NCBI GenBank assembly: GCA_004357385.1
Contig: SMWF01000061.1
Span: forward strand, 45,747 to 109,746
Length of the DNA: 64,000 bases
Source of the DNA: Gammaproteobacteria bacterium
GTDB lineage: Bacteria > Pseudomonadota > Gammaproteobacteria > Pseudomonadales > Azotimanducaceae
Direction: 5' to 3'
Part shown: positions 1 to 9,534 of the stretch, piece by piece
How the letters are laid out: each line of letters starts with the position of its first letter
How positions within the stretch are numbered: position 1 is the first letter of the stretch
Position numbers and translations under genes: made by a program
Notes under the pieces: model-generated
What the model saw: the letters and a program-made list of their open reading frames with translations, nothing else
Databases searched by the model: none
Told to the model about the DNA's origin: nothing

Positions 1-858
1 ATCGGTACGGTATCGCAACCCGTTCGCTCGGAGTTCGGCGTGCATCTGATCCTCGTTACCGAGGCGCGTACGCCGGAGTATCCCGAGTTCGAGGCCGTGC
101 GCGATGCGATTGAATCGACGCTTCGCGCGGCACAGGCCGCGACGCTCTACGCAGAGCGGGTTCGACGGATGGATGAACTCGCATTCGAGATGACCGACGG
201 GCTCGATGGGCTGGCGGACCATTTTGGACTGACCGTCGAGCGTGCCACGGGAATCACCCAGGCCGGAACCGAAGGACCATTCGCGAATGCCCGGCTTCGC
301 AACGCTGCATTTTCCGAGGATGTACTCGATCAGGGGTTCAACAGCGCAGTGGTGGATCTGGGCGACCGCGCGACGGTGGTACGGTTGACCGAACAGCATC
401 TGCCCGAACTCAAGCCACTGGCCGAGGTGTCTGATGAGATCCGCGCCGTGCTCATCGCTCGCGAAGCCCAGGATCGCGCGGCCGACGCTGCCCACACCGC
501 CTATCAGGCACTGATCGATGGGGCGGCGAGCTCACTGGTTGCGGCCGAGTCTCAGGCCAAATGGGTGATGTTGAGCAAGAGCCGGCGGCAGAGCCCGAGT
601 GTCGATCCGGCAATCACGCGCGAAGCGTTTCGCTTGCCGCGTCCAATGGGTATCGACCGGGCGGTGGGAAGCACCCGGACCGGAAGCGGGGTTGAAGTTG
701 TGATCACCGTCACCGCGGTCAAGGAAGGCGACTATGGCGCGTTGACGGAAGCTGAGCGCAGCCGTCTGCGGGCCCAGCTGTCGCGTAACGCGGGTGATCG
801 CGACTTTGGAAGCCTGTTTCAGGATCTAAGGGATGCCGCCAGCATCGATCGTTCCTGA
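1..858 (+). CDS. ppiD: PpiD-like periplasmic folding chaperone, C-terminal part (5' end outside window)
   Basis: The reading frame is open from base 1, so only the last 285 residues are present. It opens with SQPVRSEFGVHLI, which matches the end of a parvulin-type peptidyl-prolyl isomerase domain (SxPVxSxFGxHLI). The remaining ~270 residues are charged, helix-rich sequence, as in the C-terminal part of PpiD/SurA-family chaperones. PpiD is anchored in the inner membrane and helps fold outer-membrane proteins leaving the Sec translocon; the anchor would lie before the window. The next gene, mltD, is convergent, with only 48 bases between the stops. Identification as PpiD rather than SurA rests on the long C-terminal extension and on Pseudomonas-like context; a generic SurA-N-domain protein remains possible. 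Confidence 0.8.
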   Translation: MGTVSQPVRSEFGVHLILVTEARTPEYPEFEAVRDAIESTLRAAQAATLYAERVRRMDELAFEMTDGLDGLADHFGLTVERATGITQAGTEGPFANARLRNAAFSEDVLDQGFNSAVVDLGDRATVVRLTEQHLPELKPLAEVSDEIRAVLIAREAQDRAADAAHTAYQALIDGAASSLVAAESQAKWVMLSKSRRQSPSVDPAITREAFRLPRPMGIDRAVGSTRTGSGVEVVITVTAVKEGDYGALTEAERSRLRAQLSRNAGDRDFGSLFQDLRDAASIDRS

Positions 859-906
859 CTGCGGGCTTTTACGACGCTCCGCAGGAGTTTAGAACCCCCC
901 AGGGTT

Positions 907-2454
907 TTACGAAAAGTTGCCGATGATCGATACCCACAGGACGAGGCGCTGCCCTGGCTGCAGATAGTCGGCAACGTTCAGCCGGTTCCAGCGCGCGATG
1001 TCGCGAATCTTCACCCCGTATCGGGCGGCGATTCGCGCCAGCGAATCGCCGGATCGTACCTTGTAGCGAATCTTTCGATCAGCGCTTTTCCCCGGGACGC
1101 TCAGCGTCTGGCCCACACGCAAGGGGCGTCGCGGATCCAGCCGGTTGGCGCGCACCAACGCATTGACGCTGGTCGCGTAGCGGCGACTGATCGTCCACAG
1201 CGAATCACCCGCAACCACCTGGTAGCTGCCGCCGCGCCGGGCTAGCAGCGGGTTTTGCCGAACCTGACCGGGGTTCATGCGTGTCGTTGGAATCAACAAC
1301 GTGGCGCCGCTACGGATGAGGTGCCCGGAGAGCGAGTTGCTGGATTTGATCGCGGCAACGCTGGTGTTGTGGCGTTGCGCGATGCTGCCGAGAGTGTCGC
1401 CGCTCTTGACCACGTAGCGGGTCCAGCGAATCCCGTCTTTAGGATAACTGCGCATCGCTAGACTCACCGCGGTGCTACGTTCGGTGGGAACGATCAGGCG
1501 GTGTGGCCCGTCGGGCGGTGTGGCGCCACGGTTCAGACCCGGGTTGAAGCGAAAGATCTCGTCGATCGGCAGATCGGCGAGCCGGGCGAGCGTACTCAGA
1601 TCGATCTGGGCGTCGAGGTCGTGGATCACGAAGGCGGGCGCTGACGACAGCGACGGCACCTGCAGTCCGATCAACTCCGGGTCTTCGATGGCTCGCGCAA
1701 GCGCCAACAGCCGGGGAACGTAGCGCCGCGTTTCGCCGGGCAACTCGAGTTCCCAGAAGCTCCTGCCCGGGGAACGTTTGATGGCCCGGTAGACGCGACT
1801 TGCGCCCGCGTTGTAGGCGGCAATCGCTAGCAACCAGTCGTCGAAGCGACCGTGCAGATACTCCAGATGGTCGAGGGCCGCACGCGTGGAATCGATCGGG
1901 TCCCGGCGGCCGTCGTACCACCAGTTCATACGCACACCGTAGTGCCGTGCGGTTGCCGGGAGCAATTGCCACAGTCCGGCTGCGCCGCTGGAGGAGAACG
2001 CGTAGGGGTCGAGGGTGCTTTCGATGATGGGTAGCAGGGCAATCTCCGTGGGCATGCCACGCTGTTCAACCGACTCGACCAGATACGCGAGATAGCGTGT
2101 GGCGCGAGGCTGAATTCGTTCCAGCAGATCTGGCTGCTGCGCAAGCCAATCGAGCGCCTCGCGCACAGCGGCGCGATCCGCAGCGTGCTCGAGCGCGAAA
2201 CCGCCGCGCAGTTTGCTCCAGAGGGTCGGGACCGTCGGGACCCCTGGGTCCACCGCTGGGGCTGCTGGTGCCGCTGGACGCGGTAGCTTCGCGGGGCCCG
2301 TGATGGAGGGTGGAATGGGCGCGACCGGCTCGTCAGATCGGGTGCGTTCGGTGGTGTCTGGTTCCAGGTTGGGTGTCGCGATGCAACCGTGCAGGCTGCA
2401 GGCGAGCACCAGCCAGAGGGTGCCGAGCGGGAGATGCTGACGTGCGAACTTCAT
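907..2454 (-). CDS. mltD: Membrane-bound lytic murein transglycosylase D with three LysM domains
   Basis: This 515-residue lipoprotein cleaves peptidoglycan glycan strands in the periplasm. The N-terminus is a lipoprotein signal, with the lipobox LHGC placing the acylated cysteine at residue 24. A proline/alanine-rich linker (about 40-75) leads to a soluble lytic transglycosylase domain (about 115-225), with the catalytic glutamate at E145 in LLPIIESTLDP and the family blocks GLWQLLPATARHYG and AIAAYNAGASRV. Three LysM peptidoglycan-binding modules follow, at about 345-390, 411-454 and 463-508, each with the Y-x-V-x-x-GD-(S/T)-L pattern. The last one ends almost at the C-terminus. The gene reads away from the adjacent methyltransferase, as mltD does near yafS-rnhA-dnaQ in other gammaproteobacteria. 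Confidence 0.96.
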   Translation of the reverse strand: MKFARQHLPLGTLWLVLACSLHGCIATPNLEPDTTERTRSDEPVAPIPPSITGPAKLPRPAAPAAPAVDPGVPTVPTLWSKLRGGFALEHAADRAAVREALDWLAQQPDLLERIQPRATRYLAYLVESVEQRGMPTEIALLPIIESTLDPYAFSSSGAAGLWQLLPATARHYGVRMNWWYDGRRDPIDSTRAALDHLEYLHGRFDDWLLAIAAYNAGASRVYRAIKRSPGRSFWELELPGETRRYVPRLLALARAIEDPELIGLQVPSLSSAPAFVIHDLDAQIDLSTLARLADLPIDEIFRFNPGLNRGATPPDGPHRLIVPTERSTAVSLAMRSYPKDGIRWTRYVVKSGDTLGSIAQRHNTSVAAIKSSNSLSGHLIRSGATLLIPTTRMNPGQVRQNPLLARRGGSYQVVAGDSLWTISRRYATSVNALVRANRLDPRRPLRVGQTLSVPGKSADRKIRYKVRSGDSLARIAARYGVKIRDIARWNRLNVADYLQPGQRLVLWVSIIGNFS

Positions 2455-2466
2455 CCGTGACCGATG

Positions 2467-2537
2467 CCTTTGACCGTGCTTCCCGATTACCTTTGACCGT
2501 GCTGCGCCCGATTACCTTTGACCGTGCTGCGCACGGG
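2467..2537. repeat. Three tandem ~25-bp units in the mltD / methyltransferase divergent spacer
   Basis: The units start at 2467, 2490 and 2515 (23, 25 and 23 bases). Each begins CCTTTGACCGTGCT, and the first two end CCCGATTA. Each contains TTGACC, which resembles a sigma-70 -35 hexamer, but I see no -10 element at a normal distance on the plus strand. The array fills most of the 145-base spacer between the two divergent start codons, so it could affect transcription both ways. It is too short and irregular for CRISPR. Confidence 0.8.
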
Positions 2538-2599
2538 CTGCAAAATGCTCGCCAACTTTGCGGTATGGTTTACGGCGTGGCAAGCAGTGACGGACGAGC

Positions 2600-3412
2600 G
2601 TGAGCAACGCTGAGATACGCGGCGGTTCCCCAGCGGAGGCCGACGATGCAGGGTCCCGGGTCGCCGCGGCACTGGCCATCTGGTTCGAATCCGATCCGGG
2701 CAGAGAGATTGTCGGACAGGAAACCGAATTGCTGCTGGAAGGCGCGCGTCGTTTTCACGGCGATTCGATGTTGTGGCTCGGTCCGGTTTCCCTTGGACAC
2801 CTCGACCTCGACCGATGCATGGTCCGGCAGCGGATCTTCGGAGCGCTGGCGCAGGACAGCGCCCGTCGCTCACGGGCAACTTCGTACGTAGGCGCCATGG
2901 AGAGCCTGCCGTTCGCCGCGGCAAGCCTCGATGCCGTGGTATTGCACCATGCGCTCGATTGCGCTGCTGACAGTCGTGTGGCGATGAGTGAGGTCGCGCG
3001 CGCGTTGCGACCAGGGGGCCGTCTACTGATCTGCGGTTTCAATCCGTACAGCTTCTGGGGTATCCGTCCCTGGTGGGCCCGGCTACGCCGCGACGCGTTC
3101 ACCGGTACTCGTTTTGTCAGCCCGATCCGGGTTCTGGATTGGCTGGCGGTCCTGGGGCTCGAGATTGACGACCCGGTACAGTATGCCGTCTACCGGCCGC
3201 CGCTCGGCGCGGCGAAGACCGACTATCGACGGCTGGGCTGGTTGCGTCGGCAGTTGGGCCGTTGGCAGATACCCTTTGGCGGCGTGTACGTCATCCTGGC
3301 GCGAAAGAAAGCCACGGCAGGCATCGAAGCGAAGGTGACGCGGCGGTTCGGGAAACGACCCGTATTGGTGCCGACGCCTTTGCCGAAGCCCACCGCGCGA
3401 CACGGCGCCTGA
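2600..3412 (+). CDS. Class I SAM-dependent methyltransferase (YafS-like)
   Basis: This 270-residue protein is a predicted SAM-dependent methyltransferase of unknown substrate. The conserved core is [21 protein letters not shown] followed by [19 protein letters not shown]; the RPGG loop and hydrophobic strand are typical post-motif features of class I methyltransferases. The glycine-rich motif I is degenerate (around [13 protein letters not shown]), as in E. coli YafS, which also carries an NPYSxWG-like element (here NPYSFWG). Start is GTG at 2600. Its TGA overlaps the rnhA ATG by one base (TGATG), so both are probably co-translated. The position between mltD and rnhA-dnaQ supports YafS; gloB, which separates mltD and yafS in E. 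coli, is absent here. Confidence 0.8.
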   Translation: MSNAEIRGGSPAEADDAGSRVAAALAIWFESDPGREIVGQETELLLEGARRFHGDSMLWLGPVSLGHLDLDRCMVRQRIFGALAQDSARRSRATSYVGAMESLPFAAASLDAVVLHHALDCAADSRVAMSEVARALRPGGRLLICGFNPYSFWGIRPWWARLRRDAFTGTRFVSPIRVLDWLAVLGLEIDDPVQYAVYRPPLGAAKTDYRRLGWLRRQLGRWQIPFGGVYVILARKKATAGIEAKVTRRFGKRPVLVPTPLPKPTARHGA

Positions 3413-3858
3413 TGGGTCTCGTCGTCATTTACACGGACGGTGCATGTCGCGGCAATCCCGGACCGGGCGGTTGGGCGGCGTTGCTACGCTCGGGAGACAC
3501 CGAGAAGGTGCTCAGCGGGGCGGAGCGGGACACCACCAACAACCGCATGGAACTGATGGCTGCGATCGGAGCGTTAGAGGCGCTGAAGCGGTCGTGTCAG
3601 GTGCGGCTCACCACCGACTCCGAGTACGTCCGCCAGGGCGTGACGCGCTGGATTAACGGGTGGAAACGCAACGGCTGGCGGACCTCGCAGAAAAAACCGG
3701 TCAAGAACCGGGACCTCTGGGAGCGCCTGGATGCCTCGCTCGGCAATCATGAGATCGAATGGTGCTGGGTCAAGGGGCACAGTGGCGAACCGAGTAACGA
3801 ACGCGCAGATCTGGAAGCCAACCTCGCCATCGACCGCATGCTCGAGGCCAACACGTGA
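3412..3858 (+). CDS. rnhA: Ribonuclease HI
   Basis: This 148-residue enzyme cleaves the RNA strand of RNA-DNA hybrids during Okazaki-fragment maturation and R-loop removal. The active-site carboxylates are visible: D9 in [12 protein letters not shown]47 in [11 protein letters not shown]69 in LTTDSEYV and D133 in NERAD, with H123 in the KGHSG loop. The basic handle region ([15 protein letters not shown]) is present, as in the E. coli type. The open frame extends upstream, but the ATG at 3412 gives the standard length and overlaps the upstream stop by one base. The gene is followed by dnaQ with a GTGA overlap, forming a methyltransferase-rnhA-dnaQ operon. Confidence 0.97.
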   Translation: MGLVVIYTDGACRGNPGPGGWAALLRSGDTEKVLSGAERDTTNNRMELMAAIGALEALKRSCQVRLTTDSEYVRQGVTRWINGWKRNGWRTSQKKPVKNRDLWERLDASLGNHEIEWCWVKGHSGEPSNERADLEANLAIDRMLEANT

Positions 3859-4643
3859 GACAGGTGGTGCTGGATACCGAGACCACGGGATTGGAAGCCG
3901 AGCGGGGCCACAAGATCGTTGAAATCGGGGCCGTCGAAGTGATCGATAGACGTCTGAGCGGACGCCGGTTTCATCACTATCTGAATCCTGATCGAGACAT
4001 CGATGATGCAGCGATGGAGGTGCACGGTCTCACGCGGGAGTTCCTCGCAGACAAGCCCCGGTTCGCAGAGGTGGCCGACGAACTGCTGGACTTCATCCGC
4101 GGTGCGGAACTGGTCATTCACAATGCCGGTTTCGATGTGTCGTTTCTCGATCGCGAGCTTGCGGCGATGGAAGGGCAGCCAGGCTGCATTCGGGATTTCT
4201 GTGTGGTGACGGATTCACTTGCGCTGGCCCGCCACAAACACCCGGGCCAGAAGAACAATCTCGACGCGTTGTGCCGGCGCTACGCTGTGGATAATTCGCA
4301 GCGCGATTTGCACGGCGCGCTGCTGGATGCCGAAATTCTCGCCGATGTGTATCTGGCTATGACCGGTGGTCAGACGGCGCTGTTCGCCGATGACGCGCAG
4401 GCGTCGGTCGCGCCGGGCGATCAGAAACCGTTTGTCTGGCCCTCGCAAGGGTTCCCGGAAGGGTCCCCGGACGGGTCGGCGCAAGCGCCTCGATTCCGGG
4501 TGGTCAGGGCCAACGCCGAAGAGCTTGCGCTGCATGAACAACGCCTCGCGGCAATCGACGATGCGTCCGGCGGGATCTGCGTGTGGCGGCGGCTGGTCAA
4601 CGGCGCCGATGAGCAGACCTCAGAGCAGATAGTGGACGCATAG
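3855..4643 (+). CDS. dnaQ: DNA polymerase III epsilon subunit (3'-5' proofreading exonuclease)
   Basis: This 262-residue DEDDh exonuclease proofreads for the replicative polymerase. Exo I is [10 protein letters not shown] (D7, E9), Exo II is [11 protein letters not shown], and Exo III epsilon is [14 protein letters not shown] with its catalytic His and Asp. After about residue 175 the sequence becomes a less conserved tail that would carry the alpha-subunit-binding region. The start is a GTG overlapping the rnhA stop (GTGA), implying translational coupling. The last 24 bases overlap the convergent nhaB coding end, a tight tail-to-tail arrangement without room for a terminator. Confidence 0.95.
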   Translation: MRQVVLDTETTGLEAERGHKIVEIGAVEVIDRRLSGRRFHHYLNPDRDIDDAAMEVHGLTREFLADKPRFAEVADELLDFIRGAELVIHNAGFDVSFLDRELAAMEGQPGCIRDFCVVTDSLALARHKHPGQKNNLDALCRRYAVDNSQRDLHGALLDAEILADVYLAMTGGQTALFADDAQASVAPGDQKPFVWPSQGFPEGSPDGSAQAPRFRVVRANAEELALHEQRLAAIDDASGGICVWRRLVNGADEQTSEQIVDA

Positions 4644-6146
4644 AAAGCCGGTGACGCCCATCGTCACCGTGTAGGGAAAGGCCATCACCACCATTCGGGT
4701 GTAGGAGAGCCGGACCAGCGGCGCGATGGAGGACGTCAGCAGGAACAGAAACGCGGCCTGGCCGTTGGGCGTAGCAACGCTGGGTATGTTGGTGCCCGTG
4801 TTGATCGCAATGGCCAGCCGCTCGAAGTGCGCGCGGCTGATCTCCTGAGCATCGAACACTTCGCGCACTTCGTTGATGTACACCGTGGCGACGAATACGT
4901 TGTCGCTGATGGCCGACAGTACGCCATTGGCGAGGTAAAACATCGACGGCTGCACGTCGAGATCGAGCGTCAGCACGTAGTCGATGATCGGCTTGAACAG
5001 GTGCAGGTCGTGAATGACCGCGACGATGCCGAAAAACACCACCAGCAGCGCCGTGAACGGCAGGGCTTCCTCGAACGCATGACCCAGCTGGTGCTCCTCG
5101 ATCACGCCGTTCAAGGCGGTCTGAATGACGATCACGGCCAGCCCGATGATACCGACCTCGGCCCAATGGAACCCTAGGGCGACGATCAGCACGACAGCAG
5201 CGAATGCCTGCACGGTAAGACGTGCCCGCTCCGCGGGCGTTCGGTTTCTGGTCTGCAGCGCGTCGAATTCCTGCAGAATTTCGCGCACGGGTGCCGGAAG
5301 CTCCGCGCCGTAGCCGAACCGTTTGACGCTTTCCAGCACCATGCAGGTGATCAGTCCGACGGCAAGCACCGGCATGGTGATGGGTGCCATCCGTACGAAA
5401 AATTCGGCGAATTCCCAGCCCAACTTCCCGGCGATGAGCAGGTTCTGAGGTTCGCCGACCGTGGTGCAGACACCGCCAAGCGCGGTCCCCACCGCGCCAT
5501 GCATCAACAGGGTGCGCAGAAACGCGCGGAACTGATCGAGTTCTTCCCGGTGCAGTTCCTGAATGTTCTGATCCTGGGTGTGATCATGACTGTCCTGATG
5601 GTCGACGCGAAATCCGGAGGCCACTTTGTGGTAAACGGCGTAGAAACCCAGCGCCACGCTGATGATTACCGCGGTGACGGTGAGGGCGTCCAGGAAGGCC
5701 GACAGGAACGCTGAGACAGAAGAAAAAAGTAACGCAATTAATACCTTAGAGCGCACTCCTAGAATTATCTTCGTGAACATGAAAAGCAACAGCTCTTTCA
5801 TGAAATAGATGCCGGCCACCATGAACATCAGCAACAGGATGACCGGAAAATTGCTGAACACCTCGGCGCGGATGGTGTCCGGATGGGTCATGCCGATGAG
5901 CACGGCTTCGATGGTCAGCAAGCCGCCCGGCTGTAGGGGGTAGCACTTCAGGGCCATCGCCAGGGTAAATATGAACTGGAGGACCAGAATCCAGCCCGAC
6001 GCGAAGGGCCCGATGGTGTTGAACAGAATGGGATTGAGGATCAGAAACGCAAGGATAGTGCGTTTGTACCAGTCCGGCGCGATGCCGAGAAAGTTCGACC
6101 AGTATGCCGACAAAATTGATGCTGCGCCGATGTGCCGAAGGGCCAT
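4620..6146 (-). CDS. nhaB: Na+/H+ antiporter NhaB
   Basis: This 508-residue polytopic inner-membrane protein exchanges sodium for protons; E. coli NhaB is about the same length. It aligns by eye along the whole family: [14 protein letters not shown] near the N-terminus, the [19 protein letters not shown] helix, [40 protein letters not shown], and [20 protein letters not shown] close to the end. The start ATG (6146-6144) overlaps, on the opposite strand, an upstream ATG of the divergent nudC frame. A stretch of roughly 60 bases inside the gene (about 5711-5772) is strikingly AT-rich, with rare-looking codons (ATA, CTA, TTA, TCT), yet the protein there stays family-like, so this is a codon-usage anomaly rather than a frame error. 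Confidence 0.95.
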   Translation of the reverse strand: MALRHIGAASILSAYWSNFLGIAPDWYKRTILAFLILNPILFNTIGPFASGWILVLQFIFTLAMALKCYPLQPGGLLTIEAVLIGMTHPDTIRAEVFSNFPVILLLMFMVAGIYFMKELLLFMFTKIILGVRSKVLIALLFSSVSAFLSAFLDALTVTAVIISVALGFYAVYHKVASGFRVDHQDSHDHTQDQNIQELHREELDQFRAFLRTLLMHGAVGTALGGVCTTVGEPQNLLIAGKLGWEFAEFFVRMAPITMPVLAVGLITCMVLESVKRFGYGAELPAPVREILQEFDALQTRNRTPAERARLTVQAFAAVVLIVALGFHWAEVGIIGLAVIVIQTALNGVIEEHQLGHAFEEALPFTALLVVFFGIVAVIHDLHLFKPIIDYVLTLDLDVQPSMFYLANGVLSAISDNVFVATVYINEVREVFDAQEISRAHFERLAIAINTGTNIPSVATPNGQAAFLFLLTSSIAPLVRLSYTRMVVMAFPYTVTMGVTGFLCVHYLL

Positions 6147-6192
6147 GTTATCGTATTTTACATCCGAGAGGTTTCCGGGGGTGCGCGAATCG

Positions 6193-7041
6193 ATGTGGCC
6201 ATACGACCCTGACGAATTCGAGTCGTTGGTTACCCCGCCCGCCGGTGCGAACCACGATGATGCGTGGTACTTCCCCTATATCGATCAGCAGATACTCTGT
6301 GTCTCGGAGCACGGCAGCGTACGTCCGATCGACGCGGATGCGTTTCGCTGGCTGCAGATCGAAGTCGACGCGGAGATCTATCTGGGCCACTACCGTGGCC
6401 GTTCCTGCTTCGCCGTAGCGGCGCGCGGTAGCAGTCAGGAAGGGTTCGCGCTGATGGATCTACGTGGCTGGCTCGGTCGGGTTGACGCATCGCTGTTCTA
6501 TCTTGCCGGTCGCGCCAAGCAACTCGTCGACTGGCATCTGGACCACGCATTCTGCGGACGATGCGGCGCTGCGATGGAGGATCACCCGCAGGACCGGGCG
6601 CGCACCTGTGGGCGCTGCAGCCTGATCAGTTATCCACGCCTGTCGCCCAGCATCATCGTATTGATCCGGCGCGGACAGGACATGTTGCTGGCGCGCAACG
6701 CGCGCTGGCCGACCGGCATGTTCAGCACCCTGGCGGGATTCGTGGAGCCGGGTGAATCGATTGAGCAGACCGTGCACCGGGAGGTGATGGAGGAGGTCGG
6801 TCTGAAGGTCACCCGTCTCCGCTATCTGGGTAGTCAATCCTGGCCGTTCCCGAACTCGCTGATGCTCGGCTTCCATGCCGACTATGCCGGGGGCGAGATT
6901 CTCTGCCAGGAGCGCGAGATCTCTGAGGCGCGCTGGTTCCCCCATGACGATTTACCGGACGTTCCGCCCGGTACGGCCATCTCGCGTTGGCTCATCGATG
7001 CGTTCATCGAAGACCAGCGCTCACCGGCTGCTAATCACTAA
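6193..7041 (+). CDS. nudC: NAD+ diphosphatase / NAD-capped RNA decapping Nudix hydrolase
   Basis: This 282-residue protein (from the ATG at 6193) hydrolyses NAD(H) and can remove NAD caps from RNA. A zinc ribbon is visible as C121-x2-C124 and C139-x2-C142 (FCGRCG, TCGRCS). The Nudix box runs from G182 to G203 (starts [13 protein letters not shown] at 196-197, EE at 200-201), and it is followed by [11 protein letters not shown], the SQPWPFPxS signature that separates NudC from other Nudix enzymes. An earlier ATG at 6145 would add 16 residues but overlaps the nhaB start on the other strand. I prefer 6193 because of the G-rich stretch about 11 bases upstream, though this is not decisive. Confidence 0.93.
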   Translation: MWPYDPDEFESLVTPPAGANHDDAWYFPYIDQQILCVSEHGSVRPIDADAFRWLQIEVDAEIYLGHYRGRSCFAVAARGSSQEGFALMDLRGWLGRVDASLFYLAGRAKQLVDWHLDHAFCGRCGAAMEDHPQDRARTCGRCSLISYPRLSPSIIVLIRRGQDMLLARNARWPTGMFSTLAGFVEPGESIEQTVHREVMEEVGLKVTRLRYLGSQSWPFPNSLMLGFHADYAGGEILCQEREISEARWFPHDDLPDVPPGTAISRWLIDAFIEDQRSPAANH

Positions 7042-7054
7042 CACACCGGATGGG

Positions 7055-7402
7055 TCAATCGTTGGGGGTCGGCGGCAGGCTGAGGCTGCCGAAAATCTCC
7101 ATCAGTTTGAACGCCATCATCAGATAACCGTCGGCACGGAAGCGACCCTGCATGAACGCGTCGATGGCATTCTCGCGGCCGCTTAGAATCCGCCATGCGG
7201 TATCCATATCGCTGAACAGGAAGGACACGTCCGGTTCGCTGATGGTCGCCAGACCCACGTCGAGGTGACCGTCATCGAGCGCGAGAAACACGTCATCGCT
7301 GCCACCGATGGCGAGCCTGATGTCCATTCGTAGGCCCTGCGCGGCCTGTGGGCGGAACCGCTTTGCCAGTTCCTCGGCAAGGGTTTGCGAGCTGATCGAC
7401 AT
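7055..7402 (-). CDS. SCP2 sterol-binding-domain protein
   Basis: This is a 115-residue single-domain protein of the SCP2/sterol-carrier fold. The hydrophobic strand pattern (VFLALDDGHLDVGLATISEPDVSFLF), then the helix around DTAWRILSGRENAIDAFMQGRFRADG and the terminal amphipathic helix are typical; the sequence AFMQGRFRADGYLMMAFKL closely resembles the conserved C-terminal part of bacterial SCP2 proteins. Such proteins bind lipids or acyl chains, but the bacterial ligand is usually unknown. The frame runs upstream to 7450; the ATG at 7402 follows a GGTGAG ribosome-binding-like stretch and gives normal family length. It is divergent from sohB. Confidence 0.82.
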   Translation of the reverse strand: MSISSQTLAEELAKRFRPQAAQGLRMDIRLAIGGSDDVFLALDDGHLDVGLATISEPDVSFLFSDMDTAWRILSGRENAIDAFMQGRFRADGYLMMAFKLMEIFGSLSLPPTPND

Positions 7403-7518
7403 GCCGGGCATCTCACCGGAACCCACCCGTGGGGTCAAGCCGCAGGCCACGGCGCCGCCGGTAGACGCTCAACGGAGCACCAAGTACAGTACGGCGCTTT
7501 GCGCGATTTAACCAGCCG

Positions 7519-8541
7519 ATGGAATATCTCTACGACTACCTGGCGTTTCTGGCGAAAGCCGTGACCGTGACGGCTGCGGTGCTTGCCATTATCGCGGCGA
7601 TCGTCAGCGCCGGCAGCCGTCGAACCAGGAGGGACGGCGGCCACCTCGAACTGCGTAAACTCAACGACGTGCTGCGTGACATGCAGCGCAGCGTATCGCA
7701 GACGTTTCTTCCGCCTGCCCAGCAGAAGAAGGCGCTGCGTAAAGACAAGAAGCAGGACAAGAAAGAGGACGCGGCCCGCGAGCCGCGCCGGCGAGTGTTC
7801 GTAATCGACTTTCATGGCGATGTGCAGGCGTCGGCTGTAGAGCAACTGCGTCACGAGGTGACCGCGGTGCTCTCCGACGCGAACTCGGACGATGAGGTGG
7901 TGGTCAAGATCGACAGTGGGGGCGGGATGGTCCACAGCTACGGATTGGCCGCCTCGCAACTGGCCCGGGTGAAGGAACATGGCGTCAAACTGACGGCATC
8001 GATCGACAAAGTCGCGGCGAGTGGCGGGTATCTGATGGCATCGGTCGCCGACCGCGTGCTGGCCGCGCCGTTTGCCATCGTCGGATCCATCGGGGTGATT
8101 GCGCAGATTCCCAACGTGCATCGCCTGCTGAAGAAGCATGACGTGGATGTCGAGGTGCTGACCGCGGGGGAATACAAGCGCACCCTGACGGTGTTCGGCG
8201 AGAACACGGACGCAGGACGCGCAAAACTCGAGGAAGAGCTGAACGACGTGCACGCGCTGTTCCAGGAGTTCGTGGCTGAGAATCGACCTCAGGTCGCGCT
8301 CCCGGAGGTGGCCACCGGCGAATCCTGGTATGGCACCCGGGCAATCGAGCGCAAGCTGGTGGACGAGTTGATCACCAGCGATGCGTATTTGTGCACAGCT
8401 TGCGAGGAAGCCGACGTATTCGAAGTGCGTTGGGTCGAGGACAAAAAGCCGATCGAGCGGCTGCTTTCGCACCTCACCCGGGCCTGGAAGTCGAGCCCGC
8501 TCGGGGAGCTCATGGAACACTGGACGGGAGGACCCCGATGA
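7519..8541 (+). CDS. sohB: Inner-membrane serine protease SohB (signal peptide peptidase family)
   Basis: This 340-residue S49-family protease has an N-terminal membrane segment (about residues 10-31), a charged lysine-rich linker (about 65-90) and a ClpP-like protease domain. The catalytic serine is S168 in DKVAASGGYLMA, and the general-base lysine K220 in AGEYKRTLTVFGEN, the Ser-Lys dyad of SppA/SohB. SohB probably removes membrane peptides left after signal-peptide cleavage, but its physiological substrate is not established. The stop overlaps the start of the following acuI by four bases (ATGA), so the two are co-transcribed, as in Pseudomonas. Confidence 0.93.
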   Translation: MEYLYDYLAFLAKAVTVTAAVLAIIAAIVSAGSRRTRRDGGHLELRKLNDVLRDMQRSVSQTFLPPAQQKKALRKDKKQDKKEDAAREPRRRVFVIDFHGDVQASAVEQLRHEVTAVLSDANSDDEVVVKIDSGGGMVHSYGLAASQLARVKEHGVKLTASIDKVAASGGYLMASVADRVLAAPFAIVGSIGVIAQIPNVHRLLKKHDVDVEVLTAGEYKRTLTVFGENTDAGRAKLEEELNDVHALFQEFVAENRPQVALPEVATGESWYGTRAIERKLVDELITSDAYLCTACEEADVFEVRWVEDKKPIERLLSHLTRAWKSSPLGELMEHWTGGPR

Positions 8542-9533
8542 GCACGTTTCGCGCGCTGCTGGTTGAAAAACAGGACGATGGCAGCTTCACGCGCGGGGTG
8601 GTGGAGCGTTCGGTCGATGATCTGCCGAAAGGCGAGCTGTTGGTCGAGGTGGCGTATTCGTCACTCAACTACAAGGATGGCTTGTCGGCGAGCGGCAATC
8701 CGGGCGTGTCGCGAAACTTTCCACACACGCCGGGGATCGACGTAGCGGGCGTTGTCCTCGAAAGCAGCGTCGATGCCTTCGCAGCGGGTGATGAAATCAT
8801 CGCCATCGGATTCGACCTCGGCATGAATACGCCCGGAGGCTTCGGCCAGCGGGTTCGGATTCCCGCCGCGTGGGCGCTTGCTCGACCCGAGGCCTTAAGC
8901 TTGAAGGAAGCGATGCTGCTGGGCACGGCGGGATTCACGGCCGCGTTGTCCATTGCCAAACTCGAAGCGGCCGGCATGTGCACCGATGGCGGGCCCGTCC
9001 TGGTCACCGGCGCTACGGGCGGCGTCGGTTCGGTCGCGGTGGCACTGTTGTCGCAGCTCGGTTACGAAGTGGCGGCATTGACGGGAAAGGCCAGCCAGCA
9101 CGAATTTCTCAAAGGGCTTGGCGCGACGACGGTTATCGACCGCAGCGAGCTGAGCGAGGCGAATTCGCGGCCCCTGTTGAAGGAAGCCTGGGGTGGCGTG
9201 GTAGACACGGTCGGCGGTGCCATTCTGTTCAACGCGGTCAAGGCGCTGCGTTACGGCTGCAGCCTGGCGGCATGCGGGCTGGTTTCCTCACCGGACATAC
9301 CGGCCAGCGTGTTTCCGTTCATTCTGCGCCACGTCAACCTGCTCGGGATCGATTCAGTGGAACTGCCACTGACGCAGAAACGTGAGGTCTGGTCGCGATT
9401 GGCGGGTGAATGGAAGATCGACGGCTTGGACGCGCTGGAACACCCACTGACACTGGATACGATCTCGGACGCCATCGACACGATCCTCGCGGGGCAGATG
9501 GTCGGCCGTGGCGTGCTGGATCTGAACGCCTGA
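8538..9533 (+). CDS. acuI: Acrylyl-CoA reductase (NADPH), AcuI/YhdH family
   Basis: This 331-residue zinc-independent MDR-family oxidoreductase reduces acryloyl-CoA to propionyl-CoA with NADPH and thereby detoxifies acryloyl-CoA. Family marks are SSLNYKDGLSASG near the N-terminus, TPGIDVAGVV, the nucleotide-binding VLVTGATGGVGSVAVALL, LGATTVIDR and AWGGVVDTVGG. The start ATG overlaps the sohB stop (ATGA). A longer frame beginning at 8391 runs inside sohB and is not needed. Its product, propionyl-CoA, is the substrate feeding the methylcitrate cycle encoded about 24 kb away (prpBCD); a functional link is inference. Confidence 0.92.
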   Translation: MSTFRALLVEKQDDGSFTRGVVERSVDDLPKGELLVEVAYSSLNYKDGLSASGNPGVSRNFPHTPGIDVAGVVLESSVDAFAAGDEIIAIGFDLGMNTPGGFGQRVRIPAAWALARPEALSLKEAMLLGTAGFTAALSIAKLEAAGMCTDGGPVLVTGATGGVGSVAVALLSQLGYEVAALTGKASQHEFLKGLGATTVIDRSELSEANSRPLLKEAWGGVVDTVGGAILFNAVKALRYGCSLAACGLVSSPDIPASVFPFILRHVNLLGIDSVELPLTQKREVWSRLAGEWKIDGLDALEHPLTLDTISDAIDTILAGQMVGRGVLDLNA

Positions 9534-9534
9534 G

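Noticed and set aside
893..908. Possible terminator AACCC-CCCA-GGGTT after ppiD/mltD
   Set aside because: Only five base pairs and a very short T tract overlapping the mltD stop; too weak to call.
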